Source: Enterovirga sp. (GTDB lineage Bacteria; Pseudomonadota; Alphaproteobacteria; Rhizobiales; Beijerinckiaceae). Taken from it: a stretch of DNA of 45,765 nucleotides. Positions 16,348 to 25,163 of the stretch are shown here, in pieces (the stretch's first letter is position 1; the number at the start of each line of letters is the position of its first letter). The notes below the pieces were generated by a model. It made no database searches. It had not been told where the DNA came from and saw only the letters and a list, made by a program, of their open reading frames with translations. The DNA lies in NCBI RefSeq assembly GCF_028290205.1, contig NZ_JAQGKF010000069.1:1-45765 (forward strand). The letters run 5' to 3'. The position numbers and the translations under genes were made by a program.

Positions 16348-17004
16348 TCAGCGCGTCCCGAACATCCGGTCGCCGGCATCGCCGAGGCCCGGAACGATGT
16401 AGCCGTGCTCGTCGAGCCGCTCGTCGATGGCGGCCGTCCAGATCGGCACCTCGGGATGCATCGCCTGGAAGTTGGCGATGCCTTCCGGTGCGGCCAGCAG
16501 GCAAACGATGCGCAACTCCCGGGCGCCCCGTTCCTTCAGCCGATCCACGGCCGCGATGGCCGAGTTGGCTGTGGCGAGCATCGGATCCAGCACCAGCACG
16601 AGCCGGTCCTCGAGATCCGACGGCGCCTTGAAGTAATACTCGACGGCCGAGAGCGTTTCGGGGTCGCGGTACAGGCCGACATGAGCGACCCGAGCGGAGG
16701 GCACGAGTTCCAGCATTCCGTCCAGGAAGCCGACGCCGGCCCGCAGGATCGGCGCGAGGACCAGCTTCTTGCCCGCGAGCTGGGGCGCCGACATCCGGGT
16801 GAGCGGGGTGTCGATCTCGATGGACTCCAGGGGCAGATCGCGCGTCACCTCATAGAGGAGCAGCATTCCGATCTCGTTCAGGAGCTGCCGAAAGCCCTTG
16901 GTGGAGCGGCTTTTGTCCCGCATCAGCGTGAGCTTGTGCTGCACGAGCGGGTGATCGACGACCGTGACGCCTCGCATGAATGGCGGCTCCTCGGGAATCT
17001 TCAT
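16348..17004 (-). CDS. upp: Uracil phosphoribosyltransferase
   Basis: Converts uracil and PRPP to UMP. The 218-residue protein has [15 protein letters not shown] at the N-terminus, [14 protein letters not shown], the PRPP-binding loop [19 protein letters not shown] and the uracil-binding end [18 protein letters not shown]. Length and motifs are standard. It is followed after four bases by dgoK. A URC4 gene of uracil catabolism lies about 3 kb away, and Upp also takes part in that route in other organisms. Confidence 0.95.
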   Translation of the reverse strand: MKIPEEPPFMRGVTVVDHPLVQHKLTLMRDKSRSTKGFRQLLNEIGMLLLYEVTRDLPLESIEIDTPLTRMSAPQLAGKKLVLAPILRAGVGFLDGMLELVPSARVAHVGLYRDPETLSAVEYYFKAPSDLEDRLVLVLDPMLATANSAIAAVDRLKERGARELRIVCLLAAPEGIANFQAMHPEVPIWTAAIDERLDEHGYIVPGLGDAGDRMFGTR

Positions 17005-17046
17005 CTCAGGTCGGGTCCCGGCGGCCCCACGCCGCGCAGGGTGGGA

Positions 17047-18396
17047 TCACTTCTTGTCGAAGATCATCAGCGTGCTGAAACGGTCCGCGTCCGCGACGTT
17101 CGGGCCCGAGATCGCAGCGTAGCCGTAGCGGAACGGGACCGGGCCGACCCAGTCGACCGCCGCGAAACCGTAGGGCGGCTCGCCCTTGCAGCCGTCCTTC
17201 CACAGCTTCACCCAGAGGTCCCTGTCCTCCTTGGAGGCCGTGCGGCAGAGCGCAGCCGCCGTGGTGGTCCGGAGGTCCGACTGGTGGCCGTTGGTGCCGA
17301 ACTGCTTGTGCGGCACCGTGTAGTGACCATACAGGCGCAATCGCCAGTTCTGCGCCGTGTCCTTGAACGCGCGGAGCGGCAGCCCGTCGTCGGCCTGGAC
17401 CACGTGCTTGACCTGGGAGATGACGAACCGGTTCAGCCCGTCGAAATTGCGGCTGGACGAGACAAAGCTCGCGGCCTTGTAGAAGGCCGTGTCGAACCGG
17501 GTCTGTTCCAGGAACCGGGTGAAGGCGGGGTTGCGGGCGAGGTTCTGGTCGCTCAGGTCCATCCGGAAGTAGCTGACCGAGCCCTGCTGCCCGGAGGGCT
17601 TCCGGAACCGGACCCTGACGCCGTTCGAGCGTTCGGCCGTGGCCCGCAACTCGCCCGAGGGCTCGATGGCGACGGGCTCCACGGCGGTGATCTCGAAGTC
17701 GTTCGCGGCCAGCCCGACCGCGATCATCGTCGAGGTGCCAAACTCCGTCAGCTCGGACGCCATCGCGGTGGTGATGAAGTAGCTCATCCGCATCAGCGAG
17801 TTATAGGCCTTGGCGATGCGGCCCATCATGGGCTCGAGCTTCTTCGTGTCGGCCAGCCGCTCGGGCGAGAAGACCTGACCGGGCTGCTCCAGCCCGACCA
17901 GGACCAGATCCTCGAGATTGGGGAAGAGCAGGTGGGGATAGAGAACGTCCGGGCCGCCGAACAGATAGAGAAGCTTGCGGGTGCCTGTGCCGGCCTCGCC
18001 CAGATTGCTGGCGAAGAACTCGGCCATCTGCTTGCGGGAGGTGGGCGAGAACAGGGTTTGGCGCGGCGAGTCTCCCGTCCACTTGCGACGTCGGTCCCCC
18101 CGCAGCTTGGGCAGCGTGGCGCCGTCGCGCAGCACGGCGGCGAGCGAGGAGGTCTCGGCGGCCTTCTTCCAGCCGGGGCTGGCGAGGATGGCCTGCACGG
18201 CCGGATCGCTCATGTCGGCGGCCCGCGGCTGGAAGCCGCCGAGCAGCCGGACCTGCGCATCGATGGACATGGACAGCGTCGGCTGGGCCGTCAGCAGCAG
18301 CAGGAATCCGGTCGTGACCACGAACGCGGCGCTGGAAGCCGGGCGCCGGAGCAGGCGGCCGAGCTTTCGCCGGGCGAAGGACACAAGCTTTTGCAT
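17047..18396 (-). CDS. Conserved hypothetical protein, exported or membrane-anchored
   Basis: A 449-residue protein beginning with a basic stretch (MQKLVSFARRKLGRLLRR) and one hydrophobic segment (AAFVVTTGFLLLL), consistent with a signal sequence or membrane anchor and an outside domain. Segments such as LYLFGGPDVLYPHLLFPN and LVLVGLEQPGQVF suggest a compact globular fold. I do not recognise the family. The ATG at 18396 was chosen because it starts directly before the signal-like region; the ORF from 18696 adds a proline-rich leader. It is 42 bases upstream of upp on the same strand and divergent from the aldo/keto reductase. Confidence 0.7.
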   Translation of the reverse strand: MQKLVSFARRKLGRLLRRPASSAAFVVTTGFLLLLTAQPTLSMSIDAQVRLLGGFQPRAADMSDPAVQAILASPGWKKAAETSSLAAVLRDGATLPKLRGDRRRKWTGDSPRQTLFSPTSRKQMAEFFASNLGEAGTGTRKLLYLFGGPDVLYPHLLFPNLEDLVLVGLEQPGQVFSPERLADTKKLEPMMGRIAKAYNSLMRMSYFITTAMASELTEFGTSTMIAVGLAANDFEITAVEPVAIEPSGELRATAERSNGVRVRFRKPSGQQGSVSYFRMDLSDQNLARNPAFTRFLEQTRFDTAFYKAASFVSSSRNFDGLNRFVISQVKHVVQADDGLPLRAFKDTAQNWRLRLYGHYTVPHKQFGTNGHQSDLRTTTAAALCRTASKEDRDLWVKLWKDGCKGEPPYGFAAVDWVGPVPFRYGYAAISGPNVADADRFSTLMIFDKK

Positions 18397-18699
18397 GGTG
18401 ATGTGGTCCGGGCCGGTCTGGCGAGGCCGGCGAGCTGCCGCGCCGGCCTCAGCGCAGATGGCAACTTCTGGCCGCAAGATCTCGCGCTGTCGAGAACATG
18501 GACGACACAATCCACCGGGCGACGATTGAGGGGCGAGTTGGGGCGTCGCGCTGGGCTGTGCCGGGGGGGACGAGCCCGGGCCGTCCTGAGCGGATTGCGG
18601 CACGGCTGCGGGTTCTGGCGCTCGCCGCAAGCCCGCCGTAAGCTCAACCCAAGGGCGTCCGCGCGTCGGCGGGGCGCCGCCTGGTCGAGGAGACACGCC
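18397..18699. other. Divergent intergenic region, no gene seen
   Basis: This 303-base GC-rich stretch must hold promoters for the two divergent genes. I see no clear sigma70 boxes, no strong dyad and no small ORF with a ribosome binding site other than the GAGGAG that serves the reductase. Confidence 0.4.
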
Positions 18700-19785
18700 A
18701 TGCCCCGCGAGCCCTCAACTCTGTTCTCCCCTCCGGTCTCGACCCGTCGAACGCTGCTGAGCGGGATGGCCGCGGCCACCGTTGTGGCGGGCGCACCGGG
18801 TCTCGCCGGGAGCGCCCTGGCGCAGTCGGCGCCGCTGCCGGCCGAAGTGCTCACCAGGAAGATGCCGAGATCCGACGAGGAACTGCCGGCGGTCGGCATG
18901 GGCACCTATCTCACCTTCGACGTCCTGCCCGGGCGGCCGCGCGCGCATCTAGCCGAGGTGATGCGGCGCTTCTGGGCAGCCGGCGGCCGGGTCGTGGACA
19001 CCTCGCCGCTCTACGGGATGTCCGAAGTTTCCGTCGGCGATTTCGCGACCGCGATGGGGATCAACGACCAGATCTTCGTCACCAACAAGGTCTGGACCAC
19101 CGGCGAGTACCTCGGCGACGACAGCCACGCACGGCGCAGCCTCGAGCAGTCGATGCAGCGGCTGTGGCGCGACAAGATCGACGTCATGCAGGTGCACAGC
19201 CTGGTCAATGTCGACATGATGGTGCCGCTCCTGAACGCCTGGAAGCAGGAGGGCCGTATCCGCAACGTCGGGGTGACGCATCACGAGCTGCCCTATTTCG
19301 GCGCGCTGGCGCAGTGGGTGGAGCGCGGGCAGATCGACGTCGTCCAGGTGCATTATTCAATCCACACCCGGCAGGCGGAGGACCGCATTCTCAAGGCCGC
19401 GGCCGATCGCGGCATCGCGGTGCTGGTCAACATGCCGTTCGAGAAGGCTCGGCTGTTTAAGATCGTGGAAGGGCGGCCGCTGCCCGATTTCGCGAAGGAG
19501 TTTGGCGCCCGCAACTGGGCGCAGTTCTTCCTGAAATGGGTGATCTCCCACCCAGCCGTAACCTGTGCCATTCCGGCTACGACCAACCCGGACCACATGA
19601 CGGAGAACATGGGCGCGCTGACCGGGCCCCTTCCGGACACGGAGATGAGGGCCCGGATGGTGAAACACATGGAGACCATCCCGGGCTTCGACACCCTGGC
19701 CCAGATGGCCTCCTATCCCGGCAAGACCTTCGACGGCGCGGTCCGTCCACCACGTCGGCCGCCCGCGATCCCGAGCCGCACCTGA
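18700..19785 (+). CDS. Tat-exported aldo/keto reductase
   Basis: A 361-residue NADPH-type aldo/keto reductase. Residues 1-41 form a twin-arginine signal (STRRTLLSGMAAATVV, cleavage near ALA), so it should fold in the cytoplasm and act in the periplasm. The catalytic tetrad is visible as Asp100 and Tyr105 (VVDTSPLYG), Lys130 (VTNKVW) and His166 (MQVHSLVN). A GAGGAG ribosome binding site lies 7 bases before the ATG. The 1179-residue frame in the track is this gene plus an antisense read-through. Its substrate is unknown; proximity to upp and URC4 does not settle it. Confidence 0.9.
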   Translation: MPREPSTLFSPPVSTRRTLLSGMAAATVVAGAPGLAGSALAQSAPLPAEVLTRKMPRSDEELPAVGMGTYLTFDVLPGRPRAHLAEVMRRFWAAGGRVVDTSPLYGMSEVSVGDFATAMGINDQIFVTNKVWTTGEYLGDDSHARRSLEQSMQRLWRDKIDVMQVHSLVNVDMMVPLLNAWKQEGRIRNVGVTHHELPYFGALAQWVERGQIDVVQVHYSIHTRQAEDRILKAAADRGIAVLVNMPFEKARLFKIVEGRPLPDFAKEFGARNWAQFFLKWVISHPAVTCAIPATTNPDHMTENMGALTGPLPDTEMRARMVKHMETIPGFDTLAQMASYPGKTFDGAVRPPRRPPAIPSRT

Positions 19786-19792
19786 GACGTCT

Positions 19793-19822
19793 GCTCCGGC
19801 CGGCACCGCGGCCCGCCGGAGC
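19793..19822. terminator. Possible bidirectional hairpin terminator
   Basis: GCTCCGGC and GCCGGAGC form a perfect eight-base-pair stem around a 14-base loop in the 41-base gap between the convergent reductase and URC4 genes. No T-run is present on either side. Confidence 0.4.
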
Positions 19823-19826
19823 CTGC

Positions 19827-21068
19827 TCAGAACACCGTGCCGTCGCTCGCCACCTGGATTGGCGGGCGCCCATCCGGGCGGGCCTCCCGGGCAAGGCGGC
19901 GCCCCGTGGCCCAGGTGCCGCCCTCCAGAACCTTGGCCAGCGGGAAGCTGCGGGCCTCGAGGCCGAGGCGGCTCCGCACCTGCGTGGCCAGGAGGTCCAA
20001 CAGCGCCACGGTGAGGGCGCGCCATTCCACGACCAGAGCCGATCCGACCTCATGTGCGAGCTCGGCATCAGCCGGGTTGCGCAGCCGGAGCACACCCGTG
20101 TCCAGCAGGAGGCCGCCGTTGCGGTACTCGGGCAGGCCGGTCAGCCCGTCCAGATCGGTGACGGCGATCCCGGCGGCCTCCAGAGGCTCGATGAGCGAGT
20201 AGCTGAGCCATTGCGAGAGCTTGTGGAAGGGCACGAGGCCGTCCGGGCCTTCGCCGAAGGGCGGGTATGGCCAGGTGTCACCGAGCGGCAGCCCGTCGAG
20301 GCTGGTCCGGCTCGGCCACACGGAGCCGAGATGGAGGAGGACGGCCTGGAGGATCAGCGGCGCCGCGATGCTGTCACCCCCGGCCTGCGCGGCCAAGTGG
20401 TCGAACAGGCCGCCCGGCCGGGGCTCGTCTGTGCGGGCGAAGACGTCCGGCGCGGCGGTCACGGCGCGGCCGAGCCGGTTCAGGAGTTCGGCCCGGCCCG
20501 CAAGCCCGACCAGGGGATTGTCGAGCCGGACCTGGAAGCCGCGTGCGATCTCGCCCGCATCGACCAGCGCCAGCGTTCCGGCATCGGCCCGCAGGGCGTC
20601 GAAGGGATCGCCCGAGAAGCTGCCGCCGATGAACATGTCGAAGCTCGCGATCGCGAGGCCCTCCGAGCGTGACCAGATCTCGCCCGTGCGGCCCTCCTCG
20701 TAATGCCAGTCCGAACCGGCCCCCGCGTCGAGCAAGACGCTGACGATCACGAGGTCGAAGGCGGCTCGGGCGCGTTCCGCCGCGCCCCGCCAGGGCATCG
20801 CCTCGTCGAGCGTCGCCCAGCGGTCCAGCCCGCCGGCCGCGAAATGGCGCCACCGCGCATGCGGCGGCACGTCCAGCGTCGGGTACTCGGCCCGGATCGT
20901 CTCTACGAGCGCCTCGGCCGCAGGGCCGAGGCGATCGAGGTCGACGTCGAAATGCTGCAGCCGGCCGGCGAGGCCGAGCTCCAGCATGCGGGCGGCTCTG
21001 TCCCGGACGGCCGCGGCGGACAGGAGGGAGCGGGCGGGGGAGGGCGGGGAGGGGTCGGGGTGTTGCAC
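19827..21068 (-). CDS. URC4/Urg3 family protein (DUF1688), uracil catabolism
   Basis: A 413-residue protein matching DUF1688, the family of yeast Urc4p, which is required in the URC pathway of uracil breakdown together with Urc1 (a GTP cyclohydrolase II relative) and a uracil phosphoribosyltransferase. Recognisable stretches are AAAVRDRAARMLELGL, LDEAMPWRGAAERARAAFDLV, VLLDAGAGSDWHYEE and WATGRRLAREARPDG. The start codon is GTG. The exact reaction is not established. Urc1 is not in the window, but upp lies about 3 kb to the left. Confidence 0.85.
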   Translation of the reverse strand: MQHPDPSPPSPARSLLSAAAVRDRAARMLELGLAGRLQHFDVDLDRLGPAAEALVETIRAEYPTLDVPPHARWRHFAAGGLDRWATLDEAMPWRGAAERARAAFDLVIVSVLLDAGAGSDWHYEEGRTGEIWSRSEGLAIASFDMFIGGSFSGDPFDALRADAGTLALVDAGEIARGFQVRLDNPLVGLAGRAELLNRLGRAVTAAPDVFARTDEPRPGGLFDHLAAQAGGDSIAAPLILQAVLLHLGSVWPSRTSLDGLPLGDTWPYPPFGEGPDGLVPFHKLSQWLSYSLIEPLEAAGIAVTDLDGLTGLPEYRNGGLLLDTGVLRLRNPADAELAHEVGSALVVEWRALTVALLDLLATQVRSRLGLEARSFPLAKVLEGGTWATGRRLAREARPDGRPPIQVASDGTVF

Positions 21069-21340
21069 GCGGATCAGGACCTACAGAAGCTGGACCATGC
21101 GGGGCAGCGCCCGCACCGGTTCGCCGCCGAGACCTGCCCCGCCGGAAGCGCCGCCGCCCGCCCGGCGGAACGGAGCGCGTGCATGGTGGGCCGGTCCTCG
21201 GCAGATTCTCCCCGCAATCCTAGGCCGGAGCCCCGCCCGATGTCACTTTGCGAGGGCCCGGGAGCGAGCCGGCGACCATCTGCGAACCCGGCAGGCCTGC
21301 TCCGGCGTTGGGGGCGGCGCCGCCCTGCACCGAGGCCCGA

Positions 21341-22714
21341 ATGAGCCGAACCGCCGAGTCCGAGGACGGACTGCCGATCCCGCAACGCCACTGGTCCGCG
21401 GTGGCGATCTGGCTGGCCATCACGCTCGCCGTGCTGGACAGCGCGGTGGCCAACATCGCCCTGCCGACCATCGCGCGGGAGTTCCAGGTCGAGCCGCACG
21501 AGGCGATCTGGGTCGTCAACGGCTATCAGCTCGCGATCGTGACGGCGCTCCTGCCCTGCGCGTCGCTGGGCGAGATCGTGGGCTACCGGCGCGTGTACCT
21601 CGTCGGGCTGGTCGTGTTCACCGCCGCCTCGCTCCTCTGCGCGCTCTCCTCGAGCCTGCTCGAGCTTGCGCTCGGGCGCGTGCTGCAGGGGCTCGGAGCG
21701 GCCGGCATCATGTCCATCAACGCCGCCCTGGTGCGGTTCACCTATCCGCAGGCGCTGCTGGGGCGGGCCATCGGCTTCAACGCCCTGGTGGTGGCGCTCG
21801 CCGCCGCGACCGGGCCGTCCCTCGCGGCCGCCATTCTGTCGGTCGCGCACTGGCCGTGGCTCTTCGCCGTGAACGTGCCGATCGGCTGCCTCACCCTGGC
21901 GGTGGCGGCCTATGCGCTGCCGCGCCCGGCGCCGGTCAGGCGGCGGTTCGACGTGGCCGGGGCCGTGCTCAACGCGCTCGCCTTCGGGCTGGTCATCGGC
22001 GGCATCGACCTGCTCACCCGCACCGGCAGTCCGCTGGTCGGCGCCCTCCTGCTGGCCGGCGGGGTCGTCAGCGGCGCGGCGCTGGTGCTGAAGAGCCGGA
22101 CGGAGGCGACGCCCATCCTGCCCGTGGACCTCATGCGGATTCCGGTGTTCGCCCTGTCCGTCGGGAGCTCGGTGCTGAGCTTCGCGGCCCAGATGCTGGC
22201 GCTGGTCTCGCTGCCCTTCCTGTTCGACGGACTGCTCGGGCGCAGCCCCGTCGAGACCGGCCTGCTCATGACACCCTGGCCGATCATGGTCGGCCTGCTC
22301 GGGCCCTTGGCCGGGAGCCTCGCCGACCGGCTGCCGGCCAGCATCCTGGGCGGCGTCGGCCTGGCCGTGATGGCCTGCGGCCTGGCCGCGCTGGCGCTGA
22401 TCCGCCCGGACGCGACCTTTCTGGATGTGGCCTGGCGCATGGCCCTGTGCGGCATCGGGTTCGGGTTCTTCCAGGCGCCGAACAACCGCACCATGATGCT
22501 GGCCGCTCCGCGCGCGCGGGCCGGCGCGGCCGGCGGCATGCTGGCCACGGCGCGGCTCACCGGCCAGACCGCCGGCACCACGCTGGTGGCGGTGTTCTTC
22601 GCGCTGCGGCCGGCGGATGGGACCGTCGTGGCGCTGTGGGCGGCTGCGGGCTTCGCCCTTGCGGGAGCCTGCGTGAGCCTCGGCCGGCTGGCGGCCGGCC
22701 GGGAGAACGGCTGA
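21341..22714 (+). CDS. MFS transporter, DHA2 drug-exporter type
   Basis: A 457-residue integral membrane protein with many hydrophobic segments, consistent with the 14-helix DHA2 family of proton-driven exporters. Helix 1 has the family motif LDSAVANIALPTIAREF, followed by WVVNGYQLAIVTALL, the loop GEIVGYRRVYLVGL (motif A region) and GRVLQGLGAAGIMSINAALV. Helix 5 carries GPSLAAAILSVAHWPWLFAVNVP (motif C region). The start MSRTAESEDG was chosen over the longer ORF start at 21248. No adaptor or outer-membrane partner is adjacent; the substrate is unknown. Confidence 0.88.
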   Translation: MSRTAESEDGLPIPQRHWSAVAIWLAITLAVLDSAVANIALPTIAREFQVEPHEAIWVVNGYQLAIVTALLPCASLGEIVGYRRVYLVGLVVFTAASLLCALSSSLLELALGRVLQGLGAAGIMSINAALVRFTYPQALLGRAIGFNALVVALAAATGPSLAAAILSVAHWPWLFAVNVPIGCLTLAVAAYALPRPAPVRRRFDVAGAVLNALAFGLVIGGIDLLTRTGSPLVGALLLAGGVVSGAALVLKSRTEATPILPVDLMRIPVFALSVGSSVLSFAAQMLALVSLPFLFDGLLGRSPVETGLLMTPWPIMVGLLGPLAGSLADRLPASILGGVGLAVMACGLAALALIRPDATFLDVAWRMALCGIGFGFFQAPNNRTMMLAAPRARAGAAGGMLATARLTGQTAGTTLVAVFFALRPADGTVVALWAAAGFALAGACVSLGRLAAGRENG

Positions 22715-22778
22715 CCGCGCCGCCCGGCCGGCCCGGTGCCGCCTCGACCCCGGCCGGAGCCTCGATTAGAACGGCGGC

Positions 22779-23318
22779 ATGCTCGACCCTGCCGCCTTCG
22801 CGACCGAGCCGGCGCCGGGTCGCGAATGCGGGACCTGCACGCTCTGCTGCAAGGTCTATGACGTTCCCTCGCTGCTGAAGCCGGCGGGCCAGTGGTGCCG
22901 GCATTGCCGGCCGGGCCGAGGCTGCGGCATTCACGAGACGCGGCCGCAGCATTGCCGCTCCTTTCATTGCCTGTGGATGACCCAGGGCTGGCTCGGCCCC
23001 GACTGGAAGCCGGAGCGGGCCAAGATGGTCCTCACCATCGACCCGGCCACCCGCTTCCTCCTGGTCCAGGTGGATCCGGGCTCCGCCAATGCCTGGCGGG
23101 CCGACCCCTATTACCGCCAGCTCAAGCAATGGGCCGCGGCCGCCATGCCGCGCCGGCAGCATGTGGTCGTGTTCCTGAACAAGAGCGCCACCGTGATCCT
23201 GCCCGACCGTGATGTGCCGCTCGGCGTCATGGGGCCGGGCGACCGCATCGTCGCGCGCGAGCGGCGCACGGCGTCCGGCATGACGCTCGACGTCGAGAAG
23301 GTGGCCGGGCCCGAGTGA
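22779..23318 (+). CDS. YkgJ-like cysteine-cluster protein
   Basis: A 179-residue protein with nine cysteines in its first 64 residues: ECGTCTLCCK (Cys17, 20, 23, 24), WCRHC and GCGIH (Cys40, 43, 49), then CRSFHC (Cys59, 64). This is the pattern of the putative zinc- or iron-chelating cluster of the YkgJ family, whose function is unknown. The C-terminal half has no cysteines and an alternating hydrophobic pattern. Its stop overlaps the GTG start of the HAD gene (GTGA), so the two are coupled. Confidence 0.8.
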   Translation: MLDPAAFATEPAPGRECGTCTLCCKVYDVPSLLKPAGQWCRHCRPGRGCGIHETRPQHCRSFHCLWMTQGWLGPDWKPERAKMVLTIDPATRFLLVQVDPGSANAWRADPYYRQLKQWAAAAMPRRQHVVVFLNKSATVILPDRDVPLGVMGPGDRIVARERRTASGMTLDVEKVAGPE

Positions 23319-24046
23319 GGCTCCGGGCAATCCTGTTCGACAAGGACGGCACCCTCATCGATTTCGACCGGACCTGGGGACCCGCTGCCTATGAGGTGAT
23401 GCGGACCTTGGCAGGCGGTGACCCGGCGCGCCTCCGGCGGCTGATGCAGGTGAGCGCGTATGTGGAGGCGGAGCGGCGCTTCCTGCCCTCCTCGCCGCTG
23501 GTCGGCGGCTCGTCCTCCGAATATGGCCCGCTGTGGGCGGAGGCGCTCGGCCGGCCGCCGGGCGGCGCGCTCTACCGGGAGATGGACCGCCTGTTTCTGC
23601 ATTGGGGACTGGAGACGCTGGCGCCCATCGGGGACCCCGCGGCGATCCTCGGCCGGCTTCGGGCGGGAGGTTTCCGGCTGGGCATCGCCACCAACGATGC
23701 CGAGGCGTCGGCCCGAGCTCAGGCCGCCCGGCTCCGGTTGCTCGATCTCTGCCCCTTCATCGTGGGCTACGATTCTGGGCACGGCTCGAAACCCGATCCG
23801 GGGATGATCCAGGCTTTTGTCCGCCAGCACGGGCTCATGCCCGGCGAGGTCGCGATGGTGGGCGATTCCGTCCACGACCTCCGGGCCGCGCGGGCCGCCG
23901 GGGTCGTCGCTGTGGCGGTGCTGACCGGGCCGCTCGGCGAAGAGGCTCGGGAATCGCTCGCCGGCGATGCGGACCACATCCTCGGGTCGATTGCGGACCT
24001 CCCGGCCTGGCTCGAGCTTCCCGACCGGCCGGCGGGTCGCGACTGA
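23315..24046 (+). CDS. HAD-superfamily phosphatase, phosphoglycolate phosphatase-like
   Basis: A 243-residue HAD hydrolase starting at a GTG overlapping the preceding stop. The four motifs are present: FDKDGTLIDF (nucleophile and acid Asp), GIATND (Ser/Thr), the lysine in GSKPDPGM, and MVGDSVHDLRAA (metal Asp). An alpha-helical C1 cap lies between motifs 1 and 2, as in Gph. The first Asp is followed by Lys (DKDGT rather than DLDGT), a known variant. The substrate is not certain; phosphoglycolate is the default guess. Confidence 0.85.
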   Translation: MRLRAILFDKDGTLIDFDRTWGPAAYEVMRTLAGGDPARLRRLMQVSAYVEAERRFLPSSPLVGGSSSEYGPLWAEALGRPPGGALYREMDRLFLHWGLETLAPIGDPAAILGRLRAGGFRLGIATNDAEASARAQAARLRLLDLCPFIVGYDSGHGSKPDPGMIQAFVRQHGLMPGEVAMVGDSVHDLRAARAAGVVAVAVLTGPLGEEARESLAGDADHILGSIADLPAWLELPDRPAGRD

Positions 24047-24202
24047 GGGTGACGCGGGCGGGTTCCGGGCCGCCTCGGGGAGGCCGGACCCGAACGTTCC
24101 CGAACAGGCTTCGGGCGCGCTCACCTTGCGGCTCGGCCGCGGCATGGACACCTTGAGCGGGACGTCTCGTGGCCGCGAGGCCAGCCCCTCTCAACGGTCG
24201 CC

Positions 24203-25126
24203 ATGCCCGCTTTCCCTGTTCTCTGGCGCGACCGGCGCGGGCGCCTCTCGGCCCTGCGGATCGCCACGCTGGCGGTCCTGATCTGGCCGGCTCTCCTGAT
24301 CGTGATCGATGCGGGTCGCGGGGCGCTGGGCGGCCGTCCGCTCAACGAGGCGATCCACCGCACGGGCTGGTGGGCCCTCGTGTTCCTGCTGCTCTCGCTC
24401 GCCGTGACGCCGCTGCGGCGCTCGGCCCGCTTCGGCCGGCTGGTCGACATCCGCCGCATGGTCGGCGTCGCCGCCGCGATCTATGCCGGAATCCACATCC
24501 TGCTCTACGTCGCCGATCTCCGCTTCGACCTGCTCAAGGTGGGGAGCGAGATCGTCTCACGGCTTTACCTGACGATCGGGTTCGCGGCCCTCCTCGGCTT
24601 GCTCGTGCTCGCCGCGACGTCCAACGACGCCTCGGTGAAGCGGCTCGGCGGGCTGCGCTGGCGCCGGCTGCACCTAGCGGCCTACGGGATCACGCTCCTG
24701 GCCCTGATCCACTTCTTCCAGCAGACCAAGGCCGACATCACCGTGCCGACGCTCTATGCCGGGCTGTTCGCCTGGCTGATGGGATACCGGCTCCTGGCCG
24801 GCTGGCGCGGCGAGGGCGCGCTCTCGCCGCTCGGGCTCGTCGGCCTTGCGGTCGCCGCCGGGCTGGTGACGCTGCTGGGCGAGGCGGTCGGCATCGCGAT
24901 CGCCTTCAGTCGGCCCGTCCTGGCCTTCGCGGGGCAGTTCCTCGTGGCGGCCTTCGATCCGGATCTCGGCATCCGGCCCGGCTGGTGGGTGCTGGCCGCC
25001 GGCCTCGCGATGGCGGCACTGGAGGCCGTGCGGGGCTGGGGCGAGGGCCGGGCCGCGCCCGCACCCGCGGGCTCCACCAAGGTTGCCGTTGGCAGCTCTC
25101 CGGGCTCTGCCCTACAACCTCGCTGA
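24203..25126 (+). CDS. msrQ: MsrQ-like heme-binding membrane subunit
   Basis: A multi-pass inner-membrane protein of the ferric-reductase-like family. MsrQ carries electrons from quinones or flavin to MsrP, which repairs methionine sulfoxide in the periplasm. Visible features are six or more hydrophobic segments and the heme-ligand histidines in GIHILLYVADLRFD, LRWRRLHLAAYG and LIHFFQQTKAD, all typical of MsrQ. At 307 residues it is longer than the usual 200-220; the extra part is a C-terminal pair of hydrophobic segments and a tail. No msrP is in the window. Confidence 0.82.
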   Translation: MPAFPVLWRDRRGRLSALRIATLAVLIWPALLIVIDAGRGALGGRPLNEAIHRTGWWALVFLLLSLAVTPLRRSARFGRLVDIRRMVGVAAAIYAGIHILLYVADLRFDLLKVGSEIVSRLYLTIGFAALLGLLVLAATSNDASVKRLGGLRWRRLHLAAYGITLLALIHFFQQTKADITVPTLYAGLFAWLMGYRLLAGWRGEGALSPLGLVGLAVAAGLVTLLGEAVGIAIAFSRPVLAFAGQFLVAAFDPDLGIRPGWWVLAAGLAMAALEAVRGWGEGRAAPAPAGSTKVAVGSSPGSALQPR

Positions 25127-25163
25127 AGACCGCCGGAGGGCGGCGCAGCTGAGGAAACGACCC

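Noticed and set aside
16246-19785. 1179-residue plus-strand ORF
   Set aside because: Only its 3' part from 18700 is real (the Tat aldo/keto reductase). The rest is antisense to dgoK, upp and the hypothetical gene, all of which have recognisable or signal-bearing products on the minus strand.
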